A stretch of 64,000 nucleotides of DNA, taken from positions 1-64,000 of the forward strand of contig RPFO01001781.1 of the NCBI GenBank assembly GCA_009746045.1, in the 5' to 3' direction. Below are positions 12,148-21,823 of the stretch, one piece after another. Origin of the DNA: Mesostigma viride (taxonomy: Eukaryota > Streptophyta > Mesostigmatophyceae > Mesostigmatales > Mesostigmataceae). How positions within the stretch are numbered: the stretch's first letter is position 1; each line of letters starts with the position of its first letter. The position numbers were made by a program, and so were the translations under genes. Below the pieces are notes generated by a model, which was given only the letters and a program-made list of their open reading frames with translations, made no database searches and was not told where the DNA came from.

Positions 12148-12260
12148 GACGACGGAGGGGAGGGAACGACCAAAATAATTTGGCTTGATGTCACCCCTCC
12201 TCTGACGACGGAGGGGAGTGAACGACCAAATTTGGCTTGATGTCCCCCCTCCTCTGACGG
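12148..12260 (+). repeat. 56-bp tandem repeat, two copies
   Basis: Two units beginning GACGACGGAGGGGAG at 12148 and 12204 share CTTGATGTC and end in CCCCTCCTCTGACG. A duplicate exists near 56533-56645. Confidence 0.75.
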
Positions 12261-12448
12261 ACTTCTATAAAGCAATCGACAGCTCTCGACCTCTCGTCAA
12301 GCCCGATCCAGCTGCAGCAACAAGTCGCCCGAAGTCCATTTTCCCGGCCAGATTGTCAGAAGTATCGATACACCTGCCCAGGAAGAAGTAAATAGTTTGA
12401 TCAAAGTATCTACATTTGTGGCAGAAATTAGATACTGACTAGACTAGA

Positions 12449-12782
12449 TGTTGTGGAGTTGTACGGAATGAGTTTTCCGTCAAGGAATAATTAGTCCTTG
12501 TGTTAGCTGGTTTGCTACTTGGACAATTTTGTTGTGATTGGTCATAACTTGTGTAGACCACGTGGTGGACACGCAGTGAACACACGTGGCGTGTGGCATG
12601 CACACTCTGCTAGTGTCCGCTAGCTCGTCATTTGTATATAATGACGTGACCATTTTCATTCGGGCTCTCTCACTATCTCGCACTGCTTCCAGCAGCTGGT
12701 TCTCTGGCCGAGGCCAACATTTTCGAGGATGAGCAACTTTGCCGTATGATATTATAAGGAATAAACTTTTATTATTCTGACA
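12449..12782 (+). repeat. Copia-D 5' LTR and primer-binding site
   Basis: The block opens TGTTGTGGAG and closes TTCTGACA, followed at 12784 by TGGTATCGGATT. That resembles the TGGTATCAGAGC primer-binding site complementary to initiator tRNA-Met in many copia elements. It lies about 290 bp before the gag ATG. A TATA-like box and a C-rich stretch lie inside it. The matching 3' LTR is absent because the element is truncated at 15831. Confidence 0.72.
12634..12642 (+). promoter_or_regulatory. TATA-like box in Copia-D LTR
   Basis: GTATATAAT sits about 140 bp before the LTR end, followed by a CT-rich stretch with CTCTCTCAC. This is the expected position of an LTR core promoter. The start site is not defined. 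Confidence 0.5.
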
Positions 12783-13069
12783 TGGTATCGGATTTATCAT
12801 ACGCATCCGGTTCGCGGTCTTTCTACCTGCGTTAAAACCGTTTCGGTGCGCACCTGGCCGGTGCTGCTCCACTGTTGCCACTGGATATTTTGGCAAATTT
12901 CGCCTTTTTTGGTACGTTTTGCCTCGGTCGTAGCGCCTACCAGCCTCGACTATCGAAGACCTGCGTTCGGTTCCCGGCAGGAACCGGATTTACTTTTTAC
13001 TCTATTGGCTACGCGGGTGTTGCCAGCCTTTTTTGAGGCGATCTTGGGGGTCGACGCAGACTTGCATTT

Positions 13070-14449
13070 ATGGCAACCACCAGATCTGCTACGGCAGCCG
13101 CCGCTGCTGCCGCCGCTGCCGCTGTCACAGCCAACAACGCATATGAGGAGGAGCTGGCCGCTTCTCTCGCTTCTGCTACCCGCGACCTAGGCGCTCATGC
13201 TATGTTGCCCCCGGGTGAGGCGGGTACGGGTCCGCCCGGCGCTCGGCTGGCCGCCGGCCCGGGCTTTGCGTCGTATGACGAGTGTAAAGCTCTTTTGCGC
13301 GATGTTCGGTCGGTTCCTGCCTTTGATGGCAGGGACCATCTCCACTTTCCATCCTTTTTGGATCATTTTACTGCGCACGTCGACCTGTTTCCCGGGCTCC
13401 TTGATGTACTCGAGGGCCGTCGGCATGACGAGCCGCTCGACCGCCTGTTGTACGTGGCTCTGCTGGGCCGCCTGGCGGGAGACGCCAAGGAGCGCGTGCG
13501 CCTCCTGGCCCCGGAGCAGCACCGCGGGAGCGCCGCCATGGCGGATTTAGTCGAGCGCTACCGCGATTCAAAGGTCACCGAGTTGTTGCGGTTGTCCCTC
13601 CGCAAGCAGCTGTCGCAACTTGCACAGGCTTCCCGCGAGGGTGTCGACCCGTACCTTACCCGGTCGGAGCTCCTCTACGCACGGGACCAAGTCGCCCATG
13701 TAGACCTCCCTTTGGAGGTCTTCTTGGCCAGCGTATTGAGTGGCCTTCGTGCCGAGTACCGGGCGCTAGTGGTAGCTCTGCGCCTGGGGGCGGAAACGAC
13801 CATTGCTGGTCTCCGTCACCGCCTCCTAGAGGTGGAGGACCTCCTCACCGGCGGCTACCTCGCGCCCGACGCCCCGGCCTCTGGCCAGGCCTTTCACACC
13901 TCCGGCCGGGGGCGCGGTCTGGGGCGGGCGGGCGGCCGCGGTGGCCGCGGCAACGGCGACGGCAATTACGGCACCGGCCCGGGCCACAGCAACGGCAATG
14001 CCGCCAACACTGGGAGGGGCCGTGGGGGGCGCGGGGGGCGCGCTGGCCCTCACTCTGGTGATCGAGGTGGTGGCAGTGGGGGGGGGGCAATGGGCGGGGC
14101 CGCGGGCCCCCTTGCCCGGTCTGTGATAAGCCGGGTCATACCGTCAACACGTGTTGGACGAAGTACCCTGCCCAGCGTCCCTCCCACGTCCGTGACGGCA
14201 ACTCCGCGCACGCTAACCACACCGCGGCAGATACTCCTCCGCCTCCTCCGGTGGATCCGACGTACGCCTATGCCACTGGCGCTGGCTACGGGTCCTCTCC
14301 TCTTGGCCGGCCGATCCAGCATCTGCGCCCTGGAGGGGGCCTCCAGGCGTGTGCCACAGAGGCCCTGGCGTCTCGCTGCCCAGCTGCCGCATCGCCGACA
14401 GCTCCTGCGCAGGAATGGGTCATTGACAGCGGCGCGAGTCGCCACATGA
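13070..14449 (+). CDS. Copia-D gag (C-terminal end out of frame)
   Basis: The ATG at 13070 opens a GC-rich frame: an Ala-rich start, then a helical gag core with FPSFLDHFTAHVDLFPG, LRKQLSQLAQASREGVDPYL and VFLASVLSGLRAEYR, resembling the UBN2/copia-type gag capsid domain, and then an Arg/Gly-rich RNA-binding tail from about residue 280. Gag packages element RNA. The authentic zinc knuckle CPVCDKPGH (CX2CX4HX4C) is at 14113-14154 in the pol frame, not in this frame. The last hundred or so codons are therefore read out of frame after a run of about ten G near 14080. That run could be a simple indel or, less likely, a frameshift site. Confidence 0.8.
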   Translation: MATTRSATAAAAAAAAAAVTANNAYEEELAASLASATRDLGAHAMLPPGEAGTGPPGARLAAGPGFASYDECKALLRDVRSVPAFDGRDHLHFPSFLDHFTAHVDLFPGLLDVLEGRRHDEPLDRLLYVALLGRLAGDAKERVRLLAPEQHRGSAAMADLVERYRDSKVTELLRLSLRKQLSQLAQASREGVDPYLTRSELLYARDQVAHVDLPLEVFLASVLSGLRAEYRALVVALRLGAETTIAGLRHRLLEVEDLLTGGYLAPDAPASGQAFHTSGRGRGLGRAGGRGGRGNGDGNYGTGPGHSNGNAANTGRGRGGRGGRAGPHSGDRGGGSGGGAMGGAAGPLARSVISRVIPSTRVGRSTLPSVPPTSVTATPRTLTTPRQILLRLLRWIRRTPMPLALATGPLLLAGRSSICALEGASRRVPQRPWRLAAQLPHRRQLLRRNGSLTAARVAT

Positions 14450-15831
14450 CGCCCCATCTCGAGGACTTTGGCCCCGGTCTGTCACATGAGGCGCAGCTGC
14501 CCATTACTGGCTCAGGTGGCAACATGACGGCTCACGGCTGGGGGGCTGTGAACCTGAGGCTGGGATCCCACGTGATCCCGCTGTATGACTCCCTTTACGT
14601 CCCGGCCCTTCACGCGCGATTGCTGTCCGTTCATGGGTTACTGGCTGCCGGACATCATGTGGATTTTGCGGCCTGCAGCATTACTTTCCAGGAGCACGGT
14701 CGTGCTGTCAGCTTCCCACTAGAAGCAAGGGACGGCTTCTACCTCCTATGCGCCCCGGCTGACTACGTCCTGGCGACGAAGGTCCAGGCTGAAGAGGAGA
14801 TGAAGTGGCATCTCCGCCTGGGTCATGTAAGCCGCAACCGCATCGCCCGCCTGCAAGCCATCCCGGACTCCGGCATGTCTGTGCCGGCGGGCCCTGCGGC
14901 GCCCCTCTGCCCTGCCTGCCCGGCTGGGCACATGCGCCGCTGCAGCTTCCCGCCAAGCGACCGGCCCCGTGAAACCGTGCCGCGTCGTCACTTGCACTGC
15001 GATCTGTTCGGGCCTATGCGGACGCCTGCTCACGGCAACATGCGGTACGTCCTCGGCCTAACGGACGAGGCCACCCGGTTTCGTTGGACCTACCTTTTGC
15101 CCACCAAGGACGCAGCCCCCGCCAGCTTGCGCACTTTCCTTGCCCGGGAGGTCAAGCCTTTCCGCCAGGGCGACATCACACTGCGTTCGGATAACGACAG
15201 TGTCTTTCAAGGCGGTCCCTGGCGCAATGTCTGTGCCGAGTTCAGCGTCCACCAGGAATTTTCCTCGCCCCACGTTCCCCAGCAGAACGGTGTCGCTGAG
15301 CGTTCGTGGGGCGTTACGGCCAGCATGGCCATCAGCCTGCTCGCCCATGCCGGGCTCGCCAAGGAGTTCTCGCGTTTGAGGGGGTTCGCGTTTGAGTGCG
15401 CGACATTCCTCCTGAACCGGATGCCTTGTGTCAGCAACGCAGACTCGGCGACGCCCTACTACCTGCTGAATGGCCGTCACGCTTGCCTGACGCACTTGCG
15501 CATATTTGGCTGCCACGCGCACGTCCTCGTGGAGGAGGCCCAAGAGAAGCTGTCTCCCCGCACGGAGTTAGCTGTCTTTGTGGGCTACCACCTGGAGTCT
15601 CCGGGCTACCGCTTCTGGCTGCCCGACCAGCGGAAGGTGATCGTCCGCAAGCACGCGTGGTTTGACGACTCAGCAGTGGCGGTCTCGGCCATGGCCGGCC
15701 CGGCAGTACCTTCCGGTGGCTCCTTACGACACGCCGGGGCCTTGGCCCCCCGTAGCCCGTTTTTTGGCTGCGGATGTCTTTCCGGAGGAGCTGCTTGTTA
15801 CATCCCGATCCGGATGGTGCGAAAGATCTAA
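14251..15831 (+). CDS. Copia-D pol: protease and integrase, RT missing
   Basis: The frame, which extends upstream through the zinc knuckle at 14113, encodes a copia protease (VIDSGASRHMT, D59-S60-G61), the GAG-pre-integrase HHCC finger (H187, H192, C220, C223), and an integrase core with D251, D314 and E350, the last two separated by 35 residues as in DD35E enzymes. NGVAERSWG marks the Glu. It ends with the copia integrase C-terminal signature GYHLESPGYRFW. These proteins mature the particle and insert the cDNA. The frame stops at 15831 shortly after integrase; no RT, RNase H or 3' LTR follows, so the element is 3'-truncated. The second copy is cut even earlier. Confidence 0.88.
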   Translation: MDPTYAYATGAGYGSSPLGRPIQHLRPGGGLQACATEALASRCPAAASPTAPAQEWVIDSGASRHMTPHLEDFGPGLSHEAQLPITGSGGNMTAHGWGAVNLRLGSHVIPLYDSLYVPALHARLLSVHGLLAAGHHVDFAACSITFQEHGRAVSFPLEARDGFYLLCAPADYVLATKVQAEEEMKWHLRLGHVSRNRIARLQAIPDSGMSVPAGPAAPLCPACPAGHMRRCSFPPSDRPRETVPRRHLHCDLFGPMRTPAHGNMRYVLGLTDEATRFRWTYLLPTKDAAPASLRTFLAREVKPFRQGDITLRSDNDSVFQGGPWRNVCAEFSVHQEFSSPHVPQQNGVAERSWGVTASMAISLLAHAGLAKEFSRLRGFAFECATFLLNRMPCVSNADSATPYYLLNGRHACLTHLRIFGCHAHVLVEEAQEKLSPRTELAVFVGYHLESPGYRFWLPDQRKVIVRKHAWFDDSAVAVSAMAGPAVPSGGSLRHAGALAPRSPFFGCGCLSGGAACYIPIRMVRKI

Positions 15832-16427
15832 TCTAGTATAAGGTGCAGTTTAATAAGCCGGCATAGCCGCGCATCCGCGTACCGCGATAGCAAGCAAAGA
15901 TCGCAGTAAATTGACTAACTGAGCAGCGGTTTATCCTCAGCTAGGCCTTATAGCATGATTAATTAATCTAGCTATATAACACGGCATGTCATGAGGCAAA
16001 TGGCATCCGGATTAGTGCCCCTTGGTCTAGAGAGTCGTCAACACTCGTTTCATTAATCATCAAACCAAAGAGAGAGAGTCCATCGTCCTCAGACCAATTT
16101 CACCTAGCTGCGCTACCAAGCTAGCAAGTTGGTGTGCAGGCGCGCCGACATGCGCGCCGATCTTCCAGATACTGCCGTCAAGCCCCAATAGGTTCTGTAT
16201 GACGTCTAGGGCCGGCCCGGCCCCTAGAAGATCTCGTACTTCTGGCTAGGCCCAAAATAACTGGTCCGAAACACACAAAGTACCAAATAAACACACAAAG
16301 TCCCGAACTTAGGACATATTCCCAAATAAGTCCCGAATTGAGTCCTATCGTCCGGCGGACTATGAAAGCGAGCTATCGAAAGTCCCAAACGAATAACAAA
16401 TGACTTTCGACTTATTTATTGAAGGCA
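15832..16427. other. No feature seen
   Basis: The stretch between the truncated Copia-D and the minus-strand LTR element has mixed composition. I found no coding frame, only short direct repeats such as ACACACAAAGT near 16270 and 16290. Confidence 0.4.
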
Positions 16428-16439
16428 TTGTTACGCCCA

Positions 16440-16475
16440 TACAAAGGTCTGGGCCGTAACACTCCTCCCTTCCCC
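16440..16475 (-). repeat. Start of 3' LTR and polypurine tract of minus-strand element
   Basis: Read on the minus strand, GGGGAAGGGAGGAG (16475-16462) is a polypurine tract followed immediately by TGTTACGGCCC, an LTR start resembling that of element B. The LTR would run toward lower coordinates; its other end is not identified. It lies about 330 bp after the stop of the gag frame at 16793. Confidence 0.5.
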
Positions 16476-16792
16476 AGGGGACGATAGCTATATCGTCCAG
16501 GCTTGGGGCGCACGCAACAAGACAATTAAACAAACAAACAAACAAGAAAAAAAGAAGCTCTTGCAAGCAAAACAAGCAACACACAAAAGCGACAATTGCC
16601 CAGGCTGGGCAGTCAGCTATAGAGAACAATAGTACAAAATCGGCCATGGGGATACTATGTCCCAACCCCTGTTCGCCAGCGGGTTAGTAAAGCCAATTCT
16701 CCCCGGCGTTGCCACACAAGGACAATTCCTTGATAACCGATGGGATGCTGTCGCCATCCCGTTGCAAGCCATCCATGAGGAGGTCGCGACCC

Positions 16793-17740
16793 TCACATTC
16801 CTCCAATGCTGGGGCCCACCCCTCCCGACCGCGCCTTCCGTTGACGATACTCGTGGAGTACCTGGCGACCCCGCTCACCAATTTCCTCGAGGATCTTCCC
16901 GGGGTTAGCGAGGTGATCCGCATTGTATGCTAGCTGGTATTCGTTCACGTTGGTGCGCGTTTGAGCGAGGTCTACCCACGTCCCGGTGAACCAGTACGAC
17001 ATGAATGCGGCCAGGTATTGCGGGTGCGTGAACATGATTGTGCCCGCGTTCCAATCAATAACCCCACATCCATGCTCCGCAAAGAAACCTCCCGCCATGG
17101 TCAACACTACGACGCGCACCTGGAGAGCGTTGAAGCGAAAGCCCGGAGCCCTCACAAAGTTGGGCACAACCCAGTCGAGGAATGCCTCTCCCTCGCACGG
17201 AGCATACTTGGGACAGTCAACCTTTCGAGGTTTACCATCTACCATGTATTTTGGCAGCTCCCGCTTGGGGCCGTAACGCGTACCAGAACCTTCTGGCGTC
17301 GATTCTAGGCAGTCCTGGGGTCGCGGGGCCGCCCTCCCTGGGTGCAAGTCGAAGCAGACTAGCTCGCGCATGGAGCCTCGCTCCACATACGCATGAGTTC
17401 CTGCCTCAAAGTGCAGCGGTTGCGATCGATGATAGTCCGCGCTGTCGACGGCCACGAACGGCGATGGTGGGAGTTCAATGTAGACAGGAACACCCCGAAA
17501 CTCGCGTAAGGGGCGTACTCGTTGTGGGCCGGGAAACGCGCTGACGTAAGCGCCCACCGTCCATGGCGCCGGTCGAGCCACCGCCTGTACGATCAAAGAC
17601 ACCTGCGCGGGAGATATAAAGCCCACCGCTGGTATCGGGCCACGCCTCTCTGGTATATGGGCGCGGGACGTCTCCACGCGGGCCACCCGCTCGGAGTAAG
17701 TTCGAGCTTCTCGGCGCGGACTCTGGGAATCCGCGGACAC
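16793..17740 (-). CDS. Gag-like protein of a gag-only LTR element
   Basis: A 315-codon minus-strand frame. No ATG lies near its 5' end; it is open back to a stop near 17813, and the given start is a GTG, so the true start is uncertain or lost. The central part (EAFLDWVVPNFVRAPGFRF, then FMSYWFTGTWVDLAQTRTNVNEYQLAYN) resembles the retrotransposon gag capsid domain, with the Gln-Thr-x-x-x-Val-x-x-Tyr pattern typical of Ty3/gypsy gag. No zinc knuckle, protease or RT follows; a polypurine tract and an LTR start come next. This is the arrangement of a gag-only (TR-GAG-like) element. Identification rests on pattern, not on strong motifs. Confidence 0.5.
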   Translation of the reverse strand: MSADSQSPRREARTYSERVARVETSRAHIPERRGPIPAVGFISPAQVSLIVQAVARPAPWTVGAYVSAFPGPQRVRPLREFRGVPVYIELPPSPFVAVDSADYHRSQPLHFEAGTHAYVERGSMRELVCFDLHPGRAAPRPQDCLESTPEGSGTRYGPKRELPKYMVDGKPRKVDCPKYAPCEGEAFLDWVVPNFVRAPGFRFNALQVRVVVLTMAGGFFAEHGCGVIDWNAGTIMFTHPQYLAAFMSYWFTGTWVDLAQTRTNVNEYQLAYNADHLANPGKILEEIGERGRQVLHEYRQRKARSGGVGPSIGGM

Positions 17741-17949
17741 CTCGTTCGTACATGCGCGACGTCTAACTTCTACTGGGCATCCGGTTCCACTTGGGGCCGT
17801 TTCTGGTTGTGCTCAATAACCTCGGAACCGAGCTTGGTCAGGTCGGTCGAGCCGCCCGTTCGCCGGGTCGGTCCCGTCCCGACAAGAACCGTCATTCCCC
17901 CGTTCCCTGGGTCCGAATGGTTCGCACGTACGCGCGCGACTAGGAACTC

Positions 17950-18270
17950 GCTACTGAGAAAACTGAGATTTCCTGAGATTTCCTGAGATTTCCTGAGAAA
18001 AAAACTGAGATTTCCTGAGATTTCCTGAGATGTCCTGAGATTTCCTGAGATTTCCTGAGATTTTCCTGAGATTTCCTGAGATTTCCTGAGAAAGTGACCT
18101 GAGATTTCCTGAGATTGGCCTGAGAAAATTGGCTTTTTCTCAGGAAATCTCAGGAAATCTCAGGGCTAAGTGGAAACTGAGATTTTACGTGGACACTGAG
18201 ATTTTTTTTTCTCAGGCTGAAAATCTCAGGGCATTTTCTCAGGCGCTTAAAATCTCAGGGCATTTTCTCA
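17950..18270 (+). repeat. CTGAGATTTC decamer array with inverted half
   Basis: About a dozen near-perfect 10-bp units (CTGAGATTTC) run from 17950 to about 18130. The complementary unit (GAAATCTCAG) then dominates to about 18270. The two halves could fold back on each other. The same array in reverse closes the window at 63728-64000. Confidence 0.85.
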
Positions 18271-18759
18271 GGCATGCCATTGCCAGAATTAAATGTGTAT
18301 TCTAACAAGCATAACACCATCATGCAATAAATCCAACAATTCATTAATGAATTAAATACGTTATTAGCACATCTTGTGGTATTAGGCGTGGCATTCATGG
18401 CATCACGCTGTTTGATGGTAATGAACTTATGTTTCATTGTGGCATTCTGTGACTCATCATTTCAATACCATCAAAATATAAAACATCGACTCAAAACTGC
18501 TCTCATCCTATTTCTGGATTGCTAGCTGATGGCTCATGGCCATATAACAGCTGGCATGCCAGAGCCCAGCAACGGTGGTTTCACTCAATATTGATGTGTA
18601 CGTCTTCTCGTCGAGCTTGTATGCTCCACGATCTGCATCAAGTCATCCCCCAAAGAAAGAAAGCATACAGAAAGCAAGGAGTTAAATTTACAAACATGAT
18701 AATAATGCCATATGCAACATGATATTCCAAGAATGATATAGAAGGCGGGCATGCTGCCA

Positions 18760-19080
18760 TGCATTGCGTGACTTTGTGCAGGCGTGCAGCTAGGTGTGCG
18801 TGCGTGGGCGAGTGCGTGCAGTTGTGCATGAGTGCGTTTGTGCAGGCGTGCCTTGGCGGGTGGGTTGATGGCTGTGTGCAGGCGTGCGTGCGTGAGTGGG
18901 TGCGTGAGAGTGTGCAGCTATGTGTGCGTGTGCGTGCACTTGTGCATGTGCGCGTTTGTGCAGGCGTGCCTTGGTGGGTGGGTTGATGGCTGCGTGCAGG
19001 CGTGCGTGCGAGGGTAGGTGCGTGGGAGTGTGCAGCTAGGTGTGCGTGCGTGCAGTCGGTGGGCTTGGTGAAGTCTCCGG
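18760..19080 (+). repeat. Imperfect GT-rich tandem repeat
   Basis: Units of roughly 120-130 bp share GTGCAGGCGTGCCTTGG, GGGTTGATGGCTG and GTGTGCAGCTA. A degraded complement is found at about 62900-63210. Confidence 0.65.
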
Positions 19081-19173
19081 GGTGTCGCTGTGGACATGGG
19101 TGGGGCACTGGACTCGTGGGTGATACCGTTGTGGGAGGTGAATTGGGTGGGTACTCGTGGTCCTGGGTATTGT

Positions 19174-19176
<3 letters not shown>

Positions 19177-19206
<30 letters not shown>
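19177..19206 (+). repeat. (GT)n microsatellite
   Basis: About 15 GT dinucleotides, followed at about 19219 by a run of some 14 C. Both runs are probably error-prone in assembly; the inverted copy near 62730-62790 has different run lengths. Confidence 0.9.
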
Positions 19207-19207
<1 letters not shown>

Positions 19208-20927
19208 GGACTATTGGGCCCCCCCCCCCCCTTTGGCGGGGGTCATGGGGGACATTGTTATGGGTTGATTATGTAGTAGTTGTGAGTCGCAGTTGTAGGT
19301 AGCTCGTGCGTAGGTCACAGGTTCGTGTGAGGGTTGGGGATGCTTGGGTTGCGTGGGTGGCTTGGGTATGGTACGTAGGCGGGCTTGCCGGTGGTCGGTG
19401 CAGCAGTGTCAGTTATGGTTGAGTGGACAGCTGATTGGTTGCCCCGGAGGCCGGGGTGGATGGTTATGCTTCACGTGGATGGTGGGGTGGAGTCATCGTA
19501 TGTTGGGGCAGCGGGGGGCGGGGTGGGCGGGGTGCAGTGGTGTAGGGGAACCTCGTTGTGGGGCGGTAGGTTTGTTTAGTAGGTGGTTTGTTATGTTGGT
19601 GTGGAAGGTGGTGTATGTAATACGGAAGGGTGGTAGTCAGATAGGTTGGTTTGGGGGGACTCAAGGTGGATGGTCGGGTGGGTCATCGGATGGTTTGGGG
19701 GAGGAGGGCGGTGTTAAGGTGTTGTGGGGGACCTCAGCGTGGGGGCGAGAGTAGTCCGTAGTCAGGTGGGGATGGATAACGGCATGTGGATGTCTGTGAC
19801 GTATATTTGTGGGTGGGGCGGGTATGGAACAGGCAGGGGAGTGGGGCGAGTGGGAGTTAGCGGGGTGGAGGGTGCTGGCATTGTGGCGGGATGGTTGGAG
19901 GCACACGGACACACGTAATGGCAAGAGTAACTGCATGCATAGCAACATTGGACCAGCTGTTCCTAGAACATCTGCAACCCTCAGCATGCAACAACCAACA
20001 GCAACTGACAACTGCCGACAGTGACAACGTTAGCAAGATGTGACGCCAAGTCCACTGGAGACCCCGATGTAATTTCAGGTGGTTCCCAGTCCTGCCGTGT
20101 ACTTCACTTAATTCGGGGCCGCACACTTCGTTTGGTGCAGCAAGGGCTCGTGGCCGGTATGGTGGTAGCCGGTAGGCTTGATTGCCATGGATATCCGGCG
20201 TGGCGGAGGGGCCGCAGGGAGCGAGGCACCATGGAGGAGGCGATGGAGCGATTGAAGAAATGTAGGCAGTAGCCCGGTGCCCAGCAGCAGCGGAAGTGGA
20301 AATATTGCTTGACGCGGTGCGTGCGGTGGGATGGGTAGGCACTGCCTGCCATCACCCGGACATTTCCTGTTACGGCACAGCCCGCAGTCGGCCATATTGG
20401 AGCAGACGGGCCTTGCTGCGAATCGAGGGCGTGATATTGCACGGGAAAAATCATGCCGAGAGTCTCAGGGCGTCTCGCATGGCGACAGCTGCAGCGTGAG
20501 GGCCGACAAGCTCGAGATGCAGGTCTCGTCGGTACATGTGGGCCACTGGTGAGGTCGCCAATGTGATGGAGCCCTCTCCATCGTGCCAGTCGGACATCAC
20601 TCAACAGCCAACAACGATCTTTTGTGCGACCAGCAGCCTCCGAATTCCCCAAGTCCGGACTCCGGACGCAGCGCCCCTCTCCAACGGACTGCACGCGGAA
20701 ATTTGAAATTCAGCCCGAAGGGCACGCGCCGCGCCAGAGCTGGCACAGGAAGTGGACGTTGCACGTGAATTGGAGAACCGTGACAAAGACCAAGGCGATA
20801 ACGGCAGGTACGCAGCCTTGGCAGCGCCATAATTTTACTTGGACACCATGCGCGGTGCTGTAGGCAGCCATATATATATCATTCACAGTGACTCGATGTA
20901 AAGTCGGGTGGTGTAATAGCGACATCA

Positions 20928-20960
20928 CCGGGCCCGCTACGTTTTTTGTAGCGGGCCCGG
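20928..20960. other. Perfect 13-bp-arm GC hairpin
   Basis: CCGGGCCCGCTAC (20928-20940) and its complement (20948-20960) flank a T-rich 7-base loop. The structure is preserved in the inverted copy near 60925-60957. Its role is unknown. Confidence 0.75.
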
Positions 20961-21171
20961 CACCAACCAAGTGACGTGACTCTGCCAGATGATGATTTGA
21001 TAACGCAGATGATTTGATAACGCAGTTCAGCATTATCAAACGTGAACGTCAAGCACTCAATCGGCGAGTTTTTCGTGAGCCAGGAAGCGCTCTTCTCTAG
21101 GTATTCCTGTGGTTTCGCAGTTCCCTACATCTTGTGAGGTACATAGGGACAGTTTAGGTGAGAATACCAGG

Positions 21172-21173
<2 letters not shown>

Positions 21174-21221
<48 letters not shown>
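21174..21221 (+). repeat. (CT)n microsatellite
   Basis: About 24 CT units. The complement in the inverted copy (about 60645-60700) is a GA run with interruptions. Confidence 0.92.
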
Positions 21222-21224
<3 letters not shown>

Positions 21225-21789
21225 CACTATCTCACTTTCTCGGTCCAAAAATCAAGCCATCACTCACAAACAGCCACGCGACTGCTGTGCTCTCACGCCG
21301 TCTCATTACACACAACTGATTTAGGTAATGCAACGTTGTCGGCGCGTCAAGGCGTCGGGTTTTCATCTCACTTACAATCGTTGTGTGTTCCCTTTGCTGC
21401 TTTGCTGGATAACGCATGTTTCCCTTGCATGCAGGCAATCTACCTAACACAACCATGGCGCACACATCGGCCAGCCCAGCATGGCGGGGAGGGCACCTGC
21501 GGACACAGATTTTGTAGGCTCTGAGCCCTCATCACATCGCTGTAGCACTGGACAGTCTCCTGCGGTAAATTTCTAGAAAGTCGTCCATTAATTTCAGCAA
21601 TGATCGCTGGGACAGCCCTACGCGGATGTTATACTGCATTTGTAAGATGCTCGTGGCTGTGCATCTTGCCCGCCACCCTCGGACTGTGATTGAGTGCACT
21701 TCTCCTTCATGTGTTTTGTCAGTACAGTTTGTCATGCTAATGTAATGCAGAAAACCGCGATTCAGGCAGCAAGGTAGCAGCCATGTTGA

Positions 21790-21793
<4 letters not shown>

Positions 21794-21821
<28 letters not shown>

Positions 21822-21823
21822 AC
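21794..21823 (+). repeat. (GAT)n microsatellite
   Basis: About ten GAT triplets, just outside the inverted-repeat arm. From here to about 22624 I see no gene, only small direct repeats of a TTTGTCATGTTAACA type (21900-21970). Confidence 0.85.

Larger units (their letters stand above)
2569..14937 (+). other. 12.4-kb segmental duplication, copy A
   Basis: This whole stretch recurs in direct orientation at 46950-59321 (offset about 44.38 kb) with only scattered substitutions and small indels. It contains a 5'-truncated Copia-N LTR, a full element B, its flanking DNA and the 5' half of Copia-D. Both copies share the TATAG duplication beside the 3' LTR and the Copia-N/element B junction, so this is copying of one locus and not parallel insertion. 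The left breakpoint is inside the LTR. The right breakpoint is where the second copy departs from pol. Confidence 0.92.
17956..21764 (+). other. Inverted repeat block, arm 1
   Basis: This 3.8-kb block recurs in reverse orientation at 59335-64000. It contains the decamer array, a GT-rich region (18760-19080), a (GT)n run, a G-rich region (about 19330-19900), a GC hairpin and a (CT)n run. Short frames exist on both strands, but none has a recognisable domain and they are not kept open in the other copy, so I call no gene. Confidence 0.88.

Noticed and set aside
13187..13522. Minus-strand frame antisense to Copia-D gag
   Set aside because: GC-rich antisense shadow of a clear gag frame.
17950..18270. 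CRISPR array or telomeric repeat
   Set aside because: Units are contiguous 10-mers without spacers and do not match TTTAGGG- or TTAGGG-type telomere repeats.
20104..20694. 196-codon minus-strand frame
   Set aside because: No recognisable domain, and the inverted copy does not keep the frame open.
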